Part shown: one piece after another, positions 5,274-5,955 of the stretch
Numbering within the stretch: the first letter of the stretch is position 1
How the letters are laid out: each line of letters starts with the position of its first letter
Source: Promethearchaeota archaeon
GTDB taxonomy: Archaea > Asgardarchaeota > Lokiarchaeia > Sigynarchaeales > SOKP01
NCBI GenBank assembly: GCA_019894655.1
Contig: JAGXNZ010000325.1
Location: forward strand, 1 to 5,955
Direction of reading: 5' to 3'
DNA: 5,955 nt
Made by a program: the position numbers and the translations under genes
The notes under the pieces: model-generated
Databases searched by the model: none
What the model was told of the DNA's origin: nothing
The model's input: the letters and a program-made list of their open reading frames with translations, nothing else

Positions 5274-5955
5274 ATGTCTACAAAATTGTGGAAAAATTAT
5301 TTTAACTTAAAAGATCGTGATTTTATGGAAGAGAAAATCGAAGCTCATTATAAATTTTATCAAAAACAAATAATAGACATACAACCGAAAAAAACAGCTT
5401 TGATCGTTGTTGATATGCAAAAGTATGCAGTTCAGAAAGATTTTATTCCGTATAAAATGATGGATACTGTTACTCCGGGAATTTTAGATTATTTTGTTTC
5501 GGAAGTAGAGCAAAAAGTCACTCCAAATTTACGAAAATTAATTAATTTTTGTCACGAAGTTGGAATCCTTGTGATTTACACTAAATTTTCAAGTTTTATG
5601 CCTGACGGAAGTGATCTTTCAAAAAAAAATAAAAATCTAAATAAAACCACTAAAAGTCTCTTAGGAGATGTCGCATTTCCTCATATATCTCACCCCAGCT
5701 CTGATATAATTGATGAATTAAAGCCCGAAGATCGAGATTTCGTTCTCCAAAAAAACACAAGTGGAACTTTCATGTCGACCCGGCTTGATAGTTTCTTGAG
5801 AAATATGGATATAGAAACAGTATTAGTTTCAGGAGTAGTGACAAATTTTTGCGTAGAATCAACTGCTCGAGAAGCTGGTGATTACGGTTTTCAAGTCGTT
5901 ATAGTAGAAGACTGTTGTGCAGCTTGGTCCCCAGAGATTCATCAAGCTACATTAA
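5274..5955 (+). CDS. Isochorismatase-like cysteine hydrolase (3' end missing)
   Basis: The frame runs from ATG 5274 to the window edge (227 complete codons, no stop). The catalytic triad of the isochorismatase-like (cysteine hydrolase) superfamily is complete: D47 in ALIVVDMQ, K160 in VLQKNTSGTF, and nucleophile C193 in GVVTNFCVEST, with the GVVT cis-peptide segment before it. The family contains nicotinamidases, N-carbamoylsarcosine and biuret amidases and isochorismatases. Typical nicotinamidase metal-binding residues are not evident, so an amide or ureido substrate is only a guess. About 40 residues precede the first beta strand, longer than in many members. A second ATG at 5325 (M18) would shorten this and is preceded by GTGAT, but TATA spacing favours 5274. 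It lies 37 nt after the YkgJ-type gene. Confidence 0.9.
   Translation, partial: MSTKLWKNYFNLKDRDFMEEKIEAHYKFYQKQIIDIQPKKTALIVVDMQKYAVQKDFIPYKMMDTVTPGILDYFVSEVEQKVTPNLRKLINFCHEVGILVIYTKFSSFMPDGSDLSKKNKNLNKTTKSLLGDVAFPHISHPSSDIIDELKPEDRDFVLQKNTSGTFMSTRLDSFLRNMDIETVLVSGVVTNFCVESTAREAGDYGFQVVIVEDCCAAWSPEIHQATL

Noticed and set aside
1..5955. CRISPR array, insertion sequence, tRNA or rRNA
   Set aside because: No regularly spaced repeats, no transposase-like protein and no tRNA or rRNA signature were found by reading both strands.

Overview
The window is AT-rich DNA (roughly 70% A+T by eye) that most resembles an archaeal chromosome, probably from an Asgard archaeon of the Lokiarchaeia type. The main clue is a compact Ras/Rab-like small GTPase with all five G motifs. 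Supporting clues are the lack of clear Shine-Dalgarno sequences before the genes, TATA-like boxes, a TTG start, and a neighbourhood of MBL-fold, YkgJ-type and isochorismatase-like genes. The taxon is an inference from gene content, because no rRNA or tRNA is present.

Layout. Positions 1-237 show no convincing gene. Positions 238-458 hold a small plus-strand locus with a zinc-ribbon (CxxC-x25-CxxC) reading frame. An overlapping upstream frame lies exactly one step away and is joined to it by an A-AAA-AAT heptamer. Positions 459-808 have no convincing gene but hold three inverted-repeat structures. The largest is a 120-nt nested stem at 609-728 that could be a small structured RNA or a MITE-like element. 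Another short hairpin (775-793) sits just past the end of the next gene. From 809 to 4494 three genes lie on the minus strand, in transcription order: an N6-adenine DNA methyltransferase (741 aa), a Ras-like GTPase (173 aa) and an MBL-fold metallohydrolase (266 aa). Gaps of 95 and 42 nt make co-transcription possible, most plausibly for the GTPase and the hydrolase. The 148-nt divergent promoter region (4495-4642) carries two strong palindromes. On the plus strand follow a YkgJ-type cysteine-cluster protein (197 aa, TTG start) and the first 227 codons of an isochorismatase-like cysteine hydrolase that runs off the window.

How the genes may work together. The methyltransferase looks solitary or like a methylase-only type IIG-like enzyme. 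No nuclease motif is recognisable in it and no restriction gene is present in the window, so it may mark DNA for regulation or defend as part of a system outside the window. The GTPase and MBL hydrolase form a tight pair whose joint role is unknown. YkgJ-like and isochorismatase-like proteins are small accessory metal-binding and hydrolytic proteins without obvious linkage to the minus-strand genes. I do not see a complete new defence or mobile system. The best leads are the frame-overlapping zinc-ribbon locus, the nested stem at 609-728, and the palindrome just before the methyltransferase start.
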